A stretch of DNA of 29,725 bases from Candidatus Gallimonas intestinigallinarum (lineage in GTDB: Bacteria > Bacillota_A > Clostridia > Christensenellales > Borkfalkiaceae): positions 1-29,725 of the forward strand of contig DXBS01000129.1 in assembly GCA_019116405.1 (NCBI GenBank), written 5' to 3'. The translations under genes were made by a program, and so were the position numbers. The notes below the pieces were generated by a model that was not told the origin of the DNA, did no database searches, and saw nothing but the letters and a program-made list of their open reading frames with translations. Positions 1-9,558 of this stretch are shown here, piece by piece; within the stretch, counting starts at the first letter, position 1; each line of letters opens with the position of its first letter.

Positions 1-504
1 GGTCATGGGCTCCTGGAAGATCATCGCGATCTGCTTGCCGCGGATCTTCTGCATGTCGCTCACGGGCATCTTGGCGATATCGTACGCCTTGTCGCCCATG
101 TTAAAGCGAATGGAGCCGCTGACGATCTGTCCCTGCGGCGCCTGCACGAGCTGCATGAGTGACAGGCTCGTGACCGACTTGCCGCAGCCGGACTCGCCGA
201 CGACGCCCACCGTCGCGCCCTTGGGAATGGAGAACGTGACGCCGTCCACCGCCTTGGCGACGCCCGCATCCGTGAAGAAATAGGTATGCAGGTCGTCAAA
301 CTCGACGATGTTGGCGGGATCCTTCATCTCGCAGAGGTAATCCGCCTCCGTGGCATGGCGCTTTTTGCGCTTTTCCAGCTCGCGGATGATCCTTGAATTG
401 CTCTTTGCGATCTCACGCGATTCCTTTGCGGTGAGATAGTGGGAATTCCCCTTGGACGCAGCTTTTTCGGGCGCGTTTTCTTGATCTTTTTTGTGAAATA
501 ACAT
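1..504 (-). CDS. oppD: Oligopeptide/dipeptide ABC transporter ATP-binding protein OppD-like, partial (3' end beyond the left edge)
   Basis: This is the N-terminal 168 residues of an ATPase that powers peptide import through the OppB/OppC channel on the inner face of the membrane. The Walker A motif GESGCGKS and the Q-loop FQEPMT are both visible, the latter being typical of the OppD/DppD branch. The start is the ATG at 504, only 3 bases after the oppC stop, so it is co-transcribed and probably translationally coupled. The ABC core begins near residue 67 (IVEFDDLHTYF). The first 65 or so residues are a K/R/E-rich extension that most OppD proteins lack. The signature motif, Walker B and C-terminal peptide-transporter domain lie outside the window. 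The Opp versus Dpp label is by family only; substrate size cannot be read from sequence. Confidence 0.93.
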   Translation of the reverse strand, partial: MLFHKKDQENAPEKAASKGNSHYLTAKESREIAKSNSRIIRELEKRKKRHATEADYLCEMKDPANIVEFDDLHTYFFTDAGVAKAVDGVTFSIPKGATVGVVGESGCGKSVTSLSLMQLVQAPQGQIVSGSIRFNMGDKAYDIAKMPVSDMQKIRGKQIAMIFQEPMT

Positions 505-507
505 GGC

Positions 508-1656
508 TTATCTCTTCGATTTCGGGTCGAACGCGTCACGCAGACCGTCGCCGATAAAGTTGAAACCGAGCACCGCAAGGACAATGCAGATTCCGGGCGG
601 TACCCAAAGGTTGAGATAGTTCTGCAAAATGTTGGGATTGTTGTTGACGAGTTGGATCATGTTGCCCCACGATGCGCTGGTGACGGGAACGCCCAGCCCG
701 AGGTAGGACAGCGACGCCTCCGTCAGAATAACGCTGCCAAGCCCCAGGGTCATGGAGACGATGAGCTGCGGCATGACGTTGGGCACGAGGTGCCGGAAGA
801 TCTTGCGCGGCGTGGAAAGTCCCCTCGCCGTCGCAGAGACCATGAACTCCTGTTCGCGCAAAGTCAGGATCTGTCCGCGGACGATGCGCGCGATGCCTGT
901 CCAGCCGAACAGCGTCAGGAACAGCATCATGAAGTAAATTCGATTATTCGGATCTACGCCCATGCCATCAAGCACCGAACCGATGATGAGCATCAATGGC
1001 AGCGACGGGATACAGCTGAAGACATCCACGACGCGCATGACGAGCGTATCCACCCATTTGCCGAAGTAGCCCGCCAGTCCGCCGAAGACGATGCCAAGGA
1101 CCGTCTCCATGATGACGACAATGAGGCTGAGTGACAGCGAGACGCGTCCGCCGTACATGAGGCGGGTCAGCACGTCGTAGCCCGAATTGTCGGTGCCGAA
1201 CCAGTGCTCAGGACTCGCCGCGGCGTAGCGGTCGATATCCATTTCCGCGCGCTGGACGCGATAGACGGAATAGGTCATCTCCTCGCCGTTGTCATCCAGC
1301 ACGGCGTTTCCGTTCTCGTCCGTGACTGTCACGACGATCTCGGAGACCGTAACTTGCAGGCGGTCTGTCTCACGGTCGACCGTCCCCTCGTCATAAGGCG
1401 AGAATAAGGGACCGATCCAGCTGAATGCAAACAGGAAAATGATGATGCAGAGCCCGACAATGGACAGCTTGGAGCGGAAGAACCGCTTTATGACCAGCTG
1501 CATTGGCGTGAGCGAACGCACGCTGTCCGCAAGGGAGTGGATCTCCTCCTCTTCCGGCTCGTGCGGAGACTCCTGCTCGGGCAAGGGGCGGGGTACGTCG
1601 TCGGGAATGGCGGGAACTTCCGTCCCGATCTCGCCCGCTTTGATTTCTTCTTCCAT
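508..1656 (-). CDS. oppC: Oligopeptide/dipeptide ABC transporter permease, OppC-like
   Basis: Inner-membrane permease subunit of 382 residues that pairs with OppB to form the peptide channel. Features in order: an acidic, proline-rich cytoplasmic N-terminus (about residues 1-50), TM1 (LSIVGLCIIIFLFAFSWIGP), an extracytoplasmic stretch ending in the family signature HWFGTDNSGYDVLTRLMYG, then the five-helix binding-protein-dependent transport core with its EAA loop (GLSTPRKIFRHLVPNVMPQ). The stretch between TM1 and HWFGTD is longer than usual and has an acidic hairpin-like sequence (VTDENGNAVLDDNGEEM). The Shine-Dalgarno sequence GGGAGAGAGG lies just before the ATG. The gene starts 12 bases after the oppB stop and ends 3 bases before oppD. 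It ends in TAA. Confidence 0.94.
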   Translation of the reverse strand: MEEEIKAGEIGTEVPAIPDDVPRPLPEQESPHEPEEEEIHSLADSVRSLTPMQLVIKRFFRSKLSIVGLCIIIFLFAFSWIGPLFSPYDEGTVDRETDRLQVTVSEIVVTVTDENGNAVLDDNGEEMTYSVYRVQRAEMDIDRYAAASPEHWFGTDNSGYDVLTRLMYGGRVSLSLSLIVVIMETVLGIVFGGLAGYFGKWVDTLVMRVVDVFSCIPSLPLMLIIGSVLDGMGVDPNNRIYFMMLFLTLFGWTGIARIVRGQILTLREQEFMVSATARGLSTPRKIFRHLVPNVMPQLIVSMTLGLGSVILTEASLSYLGLGVPVTSASWGNMIQLVNNNPNILQNYLNLWVPPGICIVLAVLGFNFIGDGLRDAFDPKSKR

Positions 1657-1668
1657 ACCTCTCTCCCT

Positions 1669-2718
1669 TTATTTTGTGAGTTTGACGCGGGGGTCAACGA
1701 TGACATACATGATGTCCGTGAGCAGCATCCCGAGGACGGTCAGGACGGCGAGGAACATATTGTACCCCATGACGAGCGGGATATCGCCGTTGTTCATCGC
1801 GGTATAGCCGATGAGGCCGATGCCCGGGATGCCGAAGAACTGCTCCAGGATCATCGAGCCGCCGAACAGACCGGGCAGGAGACCCGCGAGCATAGTGACC
1901 ATGGGGATCATCGTGTTCTTGAATGCGTGCTTGTAGATGACGGAGCGCTCGGAAAGCCCCTTTGCGCGCGCCGTACGGATGTAGTCGGCGTTGAGCACTT
2001 CCAGCATATTGGTACGCGTATAGCGCATGATGGAACCGATGCTCAGAACGACCGTGACCAGGATGGGCAGTACTAAGTGCCAGGCCTGATCGATAAAGAG
2101 TTCCCATCCAGAAGGATTGATGAGACCGGAAGACTGCAACCCGAGCGAGGTATCGAACCAGCCGAGGTCATAGGCGAAGATCTTGACGACGATCGCCGCA
2201 AAGAAGAAGGACGGGAAGGAGATACCGATCATTGTAAGGACGGTCGTCGCATAGTCGAAGGCGCCGTACTGCTTGACCGCCGCGCGCGTACCAAGATAGA
2301 CTGCGAGCGGGTAGTAGATGAGCAAGCTGACCAATGTGAGGATAAACGAGATCCACACATTGTCCGCAATGATCTGCGTCACAGGCTGCTCAAGCTGGAA
2401 GGAGTTGCCGAAGTCAAAGGTGATGGCGCCGTGCGTTTCCAGCTTCATACTTCCCCAAAACGAACCGACGTAAAACCAACCTTCCGGCATCCACCAGTCG
2501 CCGAACATCCACTTGATGTAGCCGCCGAGGATACTGCTGTCCAGCCCGTACAGCGCTTCCATCTCGGCGAATCTGCTCTGATCAAAATTCGGATTATTCC
2601 CGAACTTGATACGGATGTAGTCCAGCGGCATGCACCTTAGAAGCGCATACAGGATGATGGATACGCCGAAAATGATGAGCACGGAGAGAAGCAGTCGCTT
2701 GATGACATATTTAACCAT
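1669..2718 (-). CDS. oppB: Oligopeptide/dipeptide ABC transporter permease, OppB-like
   Basis: Second permease subunit, 349 residues. It opens with the OppB/DppB hallmark VKYVIKRLLLSVLIIFGVSI (first membrane helix) followed by a large extracytoplasmic region rich in Trp and Phe (about residues 36-115). The other helices follow, with an EAA loop around ARAKGLSERSVIYKHAFKNT and a typical C-terminal DIMYVIVDPRVKL. The start ATG at 2718 is preceded by GGGAG. It lies 36 bases after oppA and 12 bases before oppC, so the genes form one operon. The extracytoplasmic loop is larger than in model DppB proteins, in line with the enlarged OppA next door (inference). Confidence 0.94.
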   Translation of the reverse strand: MVKYVIKRLLLSVLIIFGVSIILYALLRCMPLDYIRIKFGNNPNFDQSRFAEMEALYGLDSSILGGYIKWMFGDWWMPEGWFYVGSFWGSMKLETHGAITFDFGNSFQLEQPVTQIIADNVWISFILTLVSLLIYYPLAVYLGTRAAVKQYGAFDYATTVLTMIGISFPSFFFAAIVVKIFAYDLGWFDTSLGLQSSGLINPSGWELFIDQAWHLVLPILVTVVLSIGSIMRYTRTNMLEVLNADYIRTARAKGLSERSVIYKHAFKNTMIPMVTMLAGLLPGLFGGSMILEQFFGIPGIGLIGYTAMNNGDIPLVMGYNMFLAVLTVLGMLLTDIMYVIVDPRVKLTK

Positions 2719-2754
2719 GGAATTCTCCCGTTAGTAGTCGCTTGCGCAAAACCG

Positions 2755-5478
2755 TCAGCCCTTATAGCTGACCTTCCAGATCTCCGAGAAGGGGCCCCTG
2801 TAGGGCGTAGTATCCTGAACGAGCGTGGTCGCATCGATCAGATCGGAGTTGTAGACGAAGATGTCGCTTCTCTGATAGAGCGGGAATTCGACGGCAAGCT
2901 CCATGACGATATCGGATGCTTCGCGGTAGATCTGCGCGCGCTCGCTCTGGACGATGGTCTCGCGGCCTTCGTCGATCTTGTCACTCAATTCCTCGATGAT
3001 CTCCCTCTCTTCGGGCGTTGCCATGTTCTGCGTGATGAGGTAGTCATAGCCCCAGTTGAGCACGGAGGTCGCCTGGCTGTCCATATGGAAGACCTGGAAC
3101 ATATCGGGGTCGACCGTCGAGGACCAAGCCGCCGCCCAGACGGCAAGGTCGCCGCTGGCGAGCTTGAAGAGCGCACGCGCATCGTTGACGACCGTTGCGC
3201 GGATGCCGTTTGCATTGAGAATCTCGCTTGCGCGGATGAAGGTCTGATAGGCGGGGTGGTCATACGTCTCGCCCGCGATCGTGAGCGTGATCTCGATGGG
3301 CTCGCCGTTCTCGTCATACCAGGTGTTGTTCTCAAAGGTGCACTGACCCTGATACAGGAGATCCTTTGCCTTTGCAAAAGAATCGTCAAAACCGTAATAA
3401 CTGGTGGGCGCCCATACCTCGACGCCTGCGTCATCAAACGCATCGTAGACCCAGCTCGTCGTAGAGAAGCAGCGGTAGACGGGTCTGGAGAGCGTCCCGG
3501 GATAGTAGTCCTGTACATAGGAGGGATTGAACACCGTCATCAGCGCACGGCGGATATAGATGTTGGGAATAAACTTGGCGTTGATCCCGATATAGCCGTA
3601 ACCGGCCGTCTCGATGGTACTGTAGGAGAGGAAGGAGGTCGCCTCGATCTCATTCAAGTTCTCCTGCGTGGCGCTCGGGTCGGCGACATCGATATCCTGA
3701 CTCTGCAGCGCAGGCACCATCTGCGTGGTCTGCTGCACCTTATACTGAACGTGCTTGATCTTTGCGTTGTAGACCTCATCGGTGTTTCCGCCCGTTGTAT
3801 AGTAGTTATCGTTGCGGATGAGATAGACGATGTTGTCACTTAAGAAGCCGTCCCACAGCGTCTGGAAGCTGTCATTGGATGCCTGCGTCTGCTCCCAGTT
3901 TTCATTGGCTTCCCAGACGAACGTCTGATCGTACATGGTGGACGCCTGGTACACGCCTGCGCCGACGGGCACACGGTTGCGCCTCCTGACCTCGTTCATG
4001 AATGCGACGGAGGAGTACTTAACGCCGAAGTTGGAGGAATAGGTCGTATCATTCATCGCCGCCGCAGTCAGTTCGGGCGTAGAGTAGTAATGCATGGGCG
4101 CAACAGAGAACGCGAAGTTCCACTTTGCCCTGGGGTCGATGCCGTTGATCGTGATCTGCAGCATCTCATACTCCCCTTCCGGATAACTCGTGCCGCCGTC
4201 GAATTCGGAGGCATCGAGGATACGGATGCCGGAGATGCTGGGGATCGCAAGACCGCCCGCGACCTCCTGAATGGCGCCGTAGTACGCCTCTCTCGCTTCA
4301 CCAGCGAAGGTCGTCAGCATCGTCGAACCCGTCGAATAGTTGTATATGATATCAGTAATGTTGCGATCACGGGGGCAGATGTAATTAAACGCGTATTCGA
4401 TGGCTTCCTCCTCCGTCATGTCGGCATTGCGGTCGACATCGGGAATGAGATCCCAGTTCATGAGGAAATTGCCGTTTTCATCCGTCTCATAGACAGTGAC
4501 GCCCGCGACGGTGCGATATTCGCGGCTGAGGACGCCTGCTTCAAAGAAGAAGCCCTGCCAGACCTTGTCCGAATCCATATCGTAGCCATCGGAATATGTC
4601 CCCGTATCCTGATCGAGCTGACCGCGGTAGGTGTTCATATCGACGCCGTTGTAGATCGTCTGAAGTTCGCTTCTGAACTCCGTCTTGATCGCCTCGATAT
4701 CATCAAGGATCGCCTGCTCATCGTAAGGAACGAACAGATCGGTGATATTTCCGCCGTTGCTTGTACTGTTCTCGGCGTCGTAATTTTCAAAGCGCGCACG
4801 AACACTCTCGTTATAGAAATTCACACGCTCCTGCCATTCGGCTGTATCATCAGGATCGTCTACATACGTCAGAATGGCATTGAGGCGCTGATTGGCGAGA
4901 TTATTGTACGTCTCGTCATCGGACGCAGCGGAACCTTCCGTCGCGTTGGGATCCTGGCTCTGATACTCGCGAAGTCCCTGAATGTCGGTGGAATACAGCG
5001 TGTTCGAACCGGTATAGGTGGGATCGAGATACATATACAGATTGAACAGCACGTCGTGCGCGGTGAGCGGCACGCCGTCCGAGAACAGAATGTCGTTCTT
5101 GATCACGAACTGATAGACGGTGTGATCGGCGACATCGCCGTTGGTCGTTACCTGATTGGTCGCCGTGTACATAATCTCACTGTAGTCAAGGGTGACGACG
5201 GGCTCATCGGGGCCATAAGTGACGTTCAGACCGTCCGCATCTGACCCGAGCATGCCGATCTGCGTCTGACCGACGACGTTCGCATCGTACTGCGAAGTCG
5301 CGAAGAAGGGGTTAAAGACTTGGTCAAACGCGCCCGAGCTGATCTGCAGCGCGCGAGTCTCGTTGAGCTGCGTCGGATCGCCGCCTTGCTCTTCGCCGGG
5401 GGTGCAAGCCGCAAAGATCGGCAGCGCCATCGAAGCTGCGATCCCGACTGCGGCAAGCCGCATCCACTTTTTGTTCAT
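2755..5478 (-). CDS. oppA: Extracellular peptide-binding lipoprotein (SBP family 5), OppA-like, enlarged
   Basis: Substrate-binding lipoprotein that captures peptides outside the membrane and hands them to OppBC. The N-terminus is a lipoprotein signal peptide (MNKKWMRLAAVGIAASMALP) with lipobox FAAC and lipidation Cys25. Family-5 features are seen across the chain: an early FNPFFATSQYDANV segment, DILFSDGVPLTAHDVLFNLY, VGAGVYQ, LIRNDNYY and the PALQSQDIDVAD region. At 907 residues it is far longer than the usual 500-600. Much of the excess is acidic, Asn/Tyr-rich sequence around residues 170-340, inserted in the first lobe. The start is set by AGGAGG before the ATG at 5478. It follows the small lipoprotein gene by 56 bases and precedes oppB by 36. 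It ends in TGA. Ligand class (peptide or other) is inferred from family and context. Confidence 0.92.
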   Translation of the reverse strand: MNKKWMRLAAVGIAASMALPIFAACTPGEEQGGDPTQLNETRALQISSGAFDQVFNPFFATSQYDANVVGQTQIGMLGSDADGLNVTYGPDEPVVTLDYSEIMYTATNQVTTNGDVADHTVYQFVIKNDILFSDGVPLTAHDVLFNLYMYLDPTYTGSNTLYSTDIQGLREYQSQDPNATEGSAASDDETYNNLANQRLNAILTYVDDPDDTAEWQERVNFYNESVRARFENYDAENSTSNGGNITDLFVPYDEQAILDDIEAIKTEFRSELQTIYNGVDMNTYRGQLDQDTGTYSDGYDMDSDKVWQGFFFEAGVLSREYRTVAGVTVYETDENGNFLMNWDLIPDVDRNADMTEEEAIEYAFNYICPRDRNITDIIYNYSTGSTMLTTFAGEAREAYYGAIQEVAGGLAIPSISGIRILDASEFDGGTSYPEGEYEMLQITINGIDPRAKWNFAFSVAPMHYYSTPELTAAAMNDTTYSSNFGVKYSSVAFMNEVRRRNRVPVGAGVYQASTMYDQTFVWEANENWEQTQASNDSFQTLWDGFLSDNIVYLIRNDNYYTTGGNTDEVYNAKIKHVQYKVQQTTQMVPALQSQDIDVADPSATQENLNEIEATSFLSYSTIETAGYGYIGINAKFIPNIYIRRALMTVFNPSYVQDYYPGTLSRPVYRCFSTTSWVYDAFDDAGVEVWAPTSYYGFDDSFAKAKDLLYQGQCTFENNTWYDENGEPIEITLTIAGETYDHPAYQTFIRASEILNANGIRATVVNDARALFKLASGDLAVWAAAWSSTVDPDMFQVFHMDSQATSVLNWGYDYLITQNMATPEEREIIEELSDKIDEGRETIVQSERAQIYREASDIVMELAVEFPLYQRSDIFVYNSDLIDATTLVQDTTPYRGPFSEIWKVSYKG

Positions 5479-5534
5479 AACAGTTATCCTCCTGTTTCTT
5501 CCTGTATCAATTACCGCGGATCATTCCGCTGTCC

Positions 5535-6827
5535 TTACATGATTAATGAATCGTCTGTCTCTTCACCGGTAAACGTCGCGCTGCCCGTGACGGTGCTTGT
5601 CTCCGAGCCGGCTTCCTCCACCCAGTTGCCCATAACGGAATTATAGGTAAAGCCTCTGTCCGCGTCCTCTCTTGTCGCATTGATGACCCTGATCGTACAA
5701 TCGGTGAGCGTAACGGTATCAAACACGCCGCCCGAGAAGGAGTTCGCGAGGAAGGCGATGCTGATATCGGGCTTGTTTGTACTGTCATACCAGCGCGCAT
5801 AGACGACGAGGCTGATATCCTCGAGCGTGAGATCCTCCACTCTACCCTGCATCGTCCCGAAGATCGAGCGATAGGTATCGTGGTTGCGGGAGTCAACGAG
5901 CGAACGGAACTCAATGCCCGTGATCGAATGCCCGTTGCCGTAGATCGTGCCCGTAAAGGAACTGAGCGCGTCCCACTGCGCGGGCGAGCCGTCGCCTCCG
6001 CTGAAATCGAGGTCGGTGACGAGGTACCAGTTGCTGTTTGATCTGAGGCTTCTCGTTCCCGCGACATTCCGATCAGAGAGAACGCTGAAGTTTCCGACGA
6101 GATATTCCGCATACAGATCAAGGCGCTCTTCCCCATCGGGGAACACGGCATTTTCCGTCGTGAGCGGCTGCGTAAGTTCAGCATCCAGATAGAACGCAAG
6201 CAGCGTATACGTCTGACTGTCTGCCGTCTGCGTCTGCACGTTGCTCTTTACGTAGTCCTCGCGCAGGGTGTAGCCGCCCGTGGAATCGGCATCATAGAGA
6301 TTGGAGAGGAAACTTTCGCCGGCCGAGATGCGGAACGTGGTATCGAAAGTGATGACTTCGCCGTTGACGGTGATGTTGAACGCGAGCTCGCCGCGCTGCG
6401 CCCAGTCCGCGCGCAGCGTGATGTTGCCCGTAACGCGGTCCGCCGTGAAGTCCCAGTATTCCTCGCTCAGCCCCGTCTCGTTTCCCTCGTCGTCAAACAG
6501 GACCTGCTGCCAACCCAAAAGATCGTAGCCCGTGCGCGTGGGAACGCTGACGATGTTGAGTTCGCCCGCGCCCGCAGGACGATAGCCCGGCTCGACGGTG
6601 AGAGAATTTTCCTGCACGCGCACATATTCATACTGTACGTTGCTTTTGGAATCGAAGGTCCCGCCGTTGGCATCGTAGGTGACCTCGTGGATATAGCCGG
6701 CATCAATAATCTGCTGCTCGCGGTCCACCGTCGTGCAGGCGCAAAGCACGCCCGCCATAATTACCGCCAACAGGGTAGCCGCCAGGACCGGGAGCAGATT
6801 GCGTCTTCTATTTCTCATACTTTTCAA
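5535..6827 (-). CDS. Lipoprotein with an InlB-type repeat and a GLUG/beta-helix-like C-terminal part; first gene of the opp operon
   Basis: Predicted 430-residue exported lipoprotein of unknown function. A basic N-terminus (RNRRRN) and hydrophobic stretch lead to a lipobox ending VLCAC. Residues about 45-125 resemble one Listeria-Bacteroides (InlB B-type) repeat: TYDANGGTF, then TGYDLLGWQ and ITLRADW. From about residue 255 the sequence (FTGTIYGNGHSITGIEF, then VEDLTLEDISL) resembles GLUG or right-handed beta-helix surface repeats. The start was chosen as TTG at 6827 because AGGGAGG sits 8 bases upstream. An ATG at 6818 would be 17 bases from that site, and a GTG at 6848 lies upstream of it. 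It precedes oppA by 56 bases and is downstream of a strong promoter, so it is expressed with the transporter. It may help capture or present substrate (inference). Confidence 0.8.
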   Translation of the reverse strand: MKSMRNRRRNLLPVLAATLLAVIMAGVLCACTTVDREQQIIDAGYIHEVTYDANGGTFDSKSNVQYEYVRVQENSLTVEPGYRPAGAGELNIVSVPTRTGYDLLGWQQVLFDDEGNETGLSEEYWDFTADRVTGNITLRADWAQRGELAFNITVNGEVITFDTTFRISAGESFLSNLYDADSTGGYTLREDYVKSNVQTQTADSQTYTLLAFYLDAELTQPLTTENAVFPDGEERLDLYAEYLVGNFSVLSDRNVAGTRSLRSNSNWYLVTDLDFSGGDGSPAQWDALSSFTGTIYGNGHSITGIEFRSLVDSRNHDTYRSIFGTMQGRVEDLTLEDISLVVYARWYDSTNKPDISIAFLANSFSGGVFDTVTLTDCTIRVINATREDADRGFTYNSVMGNWVEEAGSETSTVTGSATFTGEETDDSLIM

Positions 6828-6910
6828 GGCTCTTGCCTCCCTATGCACGGGAGCACTGCTCCGCGATGCGCTTTCTTCACGATTGTTTGAAAGTATAAAA
6901 CAATATAACT

Positions 6911-6939
6911 ATTATAACGGGCAGACGCATAAAAGTCAA
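6911..6939 (-). promoter_or_regulatory. Sigma-A promoter for the lipoprotein-oppABCD operon
   Basis: Read on the minus strand, -35 TTGACT (6939-6934) and -10 TATAAT (6916-6911) are separated by exactly 17 bases. The predicted transcript starts near 6904 and has a leader of about 77 bases before the TTG start at 6827. No convincing terminator lies between the LRR lipoprotein stop (6982) and this promoter, so read-through from the protease operon is also possible. Confidence 0.85.
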
Positions 6940-6981
6940 GTAAACACGCCGCCTGTGCACAATTTCCCAAGTCCAATGCGA

Positions 6982-9555
6982 TCAATCGATGACGACCAAC
7001 GCGATCTGATCGACAAATACGTTGCCGAAACGATCGGTCACATTCACATAGACGAGATAGCGCCCTGTTTCGGTCACGTCATAGACGTCTGCGTCCGCGC
7101 CAACAGGCGCGATCTGTGTGTACTCGCCCTGCGCGTCGACCTGATCGGTGCGATAGACGGCTTCGATGGTAACGGCGATCTCGTCCGCAGTCGTCGCGTT
7201 GTCCGAGACGGTCATGCCGAGATCTTCGAGCAGGCCGACAAGGTTCGTCCCTTCGGCAGAAAGATCGTCGTCATGCAGCAGCCAGGTATAGGCGGGGATC
7301 TCCAGCGAAGGGAGTTCGGATTCCGCCGCGCGCACGTCCACAACATTGTTGAACTGCTCCGCATAGATCTCGGCATGGCTCATCATCGTGTCCGTCTCAG
7401 CGTCATAGTATTGGCTGTTTCTGTCAAACGCGGGGCTTCCCGATGCAACGAACACCACGAGATCGTCCGCGCAGTCCGCGAAGGTATCCGCGCTGATCGC
7501 CGCCGTCTGCCCGCCTTCGGTGCGCGCGAACAGAATGACGGTGCGCAGGGCGGAACAGCCCTCGAACGCATCCGATGCAATACTCGTCAGATAGGAGCCC
7601 GCGTCCGCGTTGACGGTGACTGTCTCCAGTGCCGTGCAGCCCGCAAAGGCGCCCGAACCGATGGATGCGAGCGTCTGCGGCAGCAGGACGGAGGTAAGCT
7701 TCGTACAGCCGCGGAAGGTATCTGCGGGGAGATCGAAGGTCTGCTGCATGAAGAATCCCTCGGGTGCGACATTGCGCAGGTCGACGGAGGTCAGCCCGCA
7801 ATTTTCAAACACGCCTTCGCCCATTGTAAGCACGCCGTCCATCTGCACGGACGCGAGGCGCGCGCAGTCCTTGAAGGCGTGTGCGCCGAGGCAGCTCGTC
7901 TGCGCAGGGAGCGAGAGAGCGGTCAGGGATGCGCAGCCTTCAAACGCGCTCTCCCCCACCGCCCGCAGGGGCAGCGCGGAGAAATCGACGGACGTGAGCG
8001 ACGCGCAGCCGTAGAACGCGCGATCGGAAATGCTTTCGATCGCGCAGCCCGCCGCAAACGAAAGGGTGCGCACGGAAGCGCCCCGGAATGCGTCGTCCGC
8101 AAGAGCGACCACGTTTGCAGGGACGGTAACGTTGTTGGAGCTTCCCGTGTAGGAAAGAAGGGTGCGGCAGGTTTCGTTCAGATAGACGAAGCCATTGCTC
8201 TCGTACATCTCGAGCGAGGTGCAGCCGGCAAAGGCGTCCTCGCCGATCAAGGAGACGCCGTCCGCGCCCGTGACCGACGTGAGCTGTGTGCAGCCTTCAA
8301 AGGCGCCCGCCCCGATCGAAGAGACGCTCGCGGGGACGGACACCGTCTGAACGGCGGTGTTGCCCGCAAAGGCATCCTCTGCGATACCGAGCACGGGAAG
8401 ATTGCGATACATTGCGGGAATGACGACGCCTGCGGCATTCCCCGTATAGCGCTCCACATAGCAATAGTTCGATTCCACGCCGAAGGTGAAGCCCTCCGGC
8501 GAGGCCTCGGGCGTGAGCACGAGATCGCGCTCGATCACATCGGTAAGCGAAAACTCCGCGCCGCTTGCCGTGATGAGCGTGGGCACCGTGCCGCCAAAGA
8601 ACGTATTGACCTCTAAGACCTGCTCGCCGGAGAGCGTCCCCTGCTTTTCGACATACAGCGGGAGCGTATCTTCGCCGTTGACAAAGGTCACCGATGCGTA
8701 GGCAGCGGAGCGGGTCCACTGCGCATACAGCGTGACAGAGCCGCCCTCGACGTACTCCATCGTCTCGCCGACGGGCTGTCTGCCCGCCTCGTCATACGAC
8801 CAATAGCCGAACACATAGACAGGCGCGCCCATTGCCGCCGTCAGCGCAGCGGTAAACGTCTCGTCTGCGTCGGTATCGAGCGCCTCGCCCTCAGCGGCTG
8901 TCGCATTTGCAGACTGCGCCGCCGTTTGGACGGGCGTATTGGGCATCAGCGTGACGGAAATATTCGTCTGGCGTTCATGCCAGTGGGCGTAGACGGTGAT
9001 GTCCTGCGCGGGGATGGTGCCAAACACATAGGGCGTAGTCCCCTCCGCGTCCGCAAACCAACCGTCAAAGACGTATCCCTCGCGCACAGGCGCTGCGGGA
9101 GCGGTCAGAGCATCCCCCGCTTCGCCCGTGACGGGATCAACAGGCGAGCCGTCGCGGCAGTCAAACGTGACTGTATACAACTTCGTCCACTTGGCATAGA
9201 CCGTGACATCCGCCGCGGGCATGGTATTTGTTGCAAAGACAAATTCGCGGGTGTACTCCTGATCCCAGTACCAGCCGTCAAAGCGGTACCCTTCGAGCGT
9301 GGGCGGTTCGGGTTCGACGAGATAGGCATGGGACGGATAGTTGACGGCATCGACGGGCGAGCCGCCGCAGCTGTCGAAGGAGAGGCGGTATCCCGCCTGC
9401 TCCCCGGACTCTGCGGACGAAAGAGGCGCGTCGACCGTCGAGCCGTTGATGAGAGCATCTTCGGGCGCGACGGCAGTCTCGCTGTCGCACGCCGCAAAGA
9501 CACCGGCAGAGAGCGTCAGGGCAAGCGCTGCCGTGATGATGATTTTCTTTTTCAT
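6982..9555 (-). CDS. Cell-surface lipoprotein with InlB-type repeats and BspA-type leucine-rich repeats
   Basis: An 857-residue exported lipoprotein, lipidated at Cys23 (signal peptide KKKIIITAALALTLSAG, lipobox FAAC). Residues about 55-285 hold three InlB-type repeats; the first two have the clear pattern VTFDCRDGSPV, GYVFDGWF and ITVYAHW. Residues about 365-705 form a BspA/LRR_5 solenoid with the repeating pattern IGAGAFEGCTQLTSV. The C-terminal hundred residues look like an Ig/cadherin-like surface domain ending GNVFVDQIALVVID. Such proteins bind host or bacterial surface ligands; no enzyme motif is visible. The start ATG is 3 bases after the protease stop, and its Shine-Dalgarno sequence (GAGGAGG) lies inside the protease's last codons, so the two are translationally coupled. 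It ends in TGA. Confidence 0.92.
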   Translation of the reverse strand: MKKKIIITAALALTLSAGVFAACDSETAVAPEDALINGSTVDAPLSSAESGEQAGYRLSFDSCGGSPVDAVNYPSHAYLVEPEPPTLEGYRFDGWYWDQEYTREFVFATNTMPAADVTVYAKWTKLYTVTFDCRDGSPVDPVTGEAGDALTAPAAPVREGYVFDGWFADAEGTTPYVFGTIPAQDITVYAHWHERQTNISVTLMPNTPVQTAAQSANATAAEGEALDTDADETFTAALTAAMGAPVYVFGYWSYDEAGRQPVGETMEYVEGGSVTLYAQWTRSAAYASVTFVNGEDTLPLYVEKQGTLSGEQVLEVNTFFGGTVPTLITASGAEFSLTDVIERDLVLTPEASPEGFTFGVESNYCYVERYTGNAAGVVIPAMYRNLPVLGIAEDAFAGNTAVQTVSVPASVSSIGAGAFEGCTQLTSVTGADGVSLIGEDAFAGCTSLEMYESNGFVYLNETCRTLLSYTGSSNNVTVPANVVALADDAFRGASVRTLSFAAGCAIESISDRAFYGCASLTSVDFSALPLRAVGESAFEGCASLTALSLPAQTSCLGAHAFKDCARLASVQMDGVLTMGEGVFENCGLTSVDLRNVAPEGFFMQQTFDLPADTFRGCTKLTSVLLPQTLASIGSGAFAGCTALETVTVNADAGSYLTSIASDAFEGCSALRTVILFARTEGGQTAAISADTFADCADDLVVFVASGSPAFDRNSQYYDAETDTMMSHAEIYAEQFNNVVDVRAAESELPSLEIPAYTWLLHDDDLSAEGTNLVGLLEDLGMTVSDNATTADEIAVTIEAVYRTDQVDAQGEYTQIAPVGADADVYDVTETGRYLVYVNVTDRFGNVFVDQIALVVID

Positions 9556-9558
9556 GGC

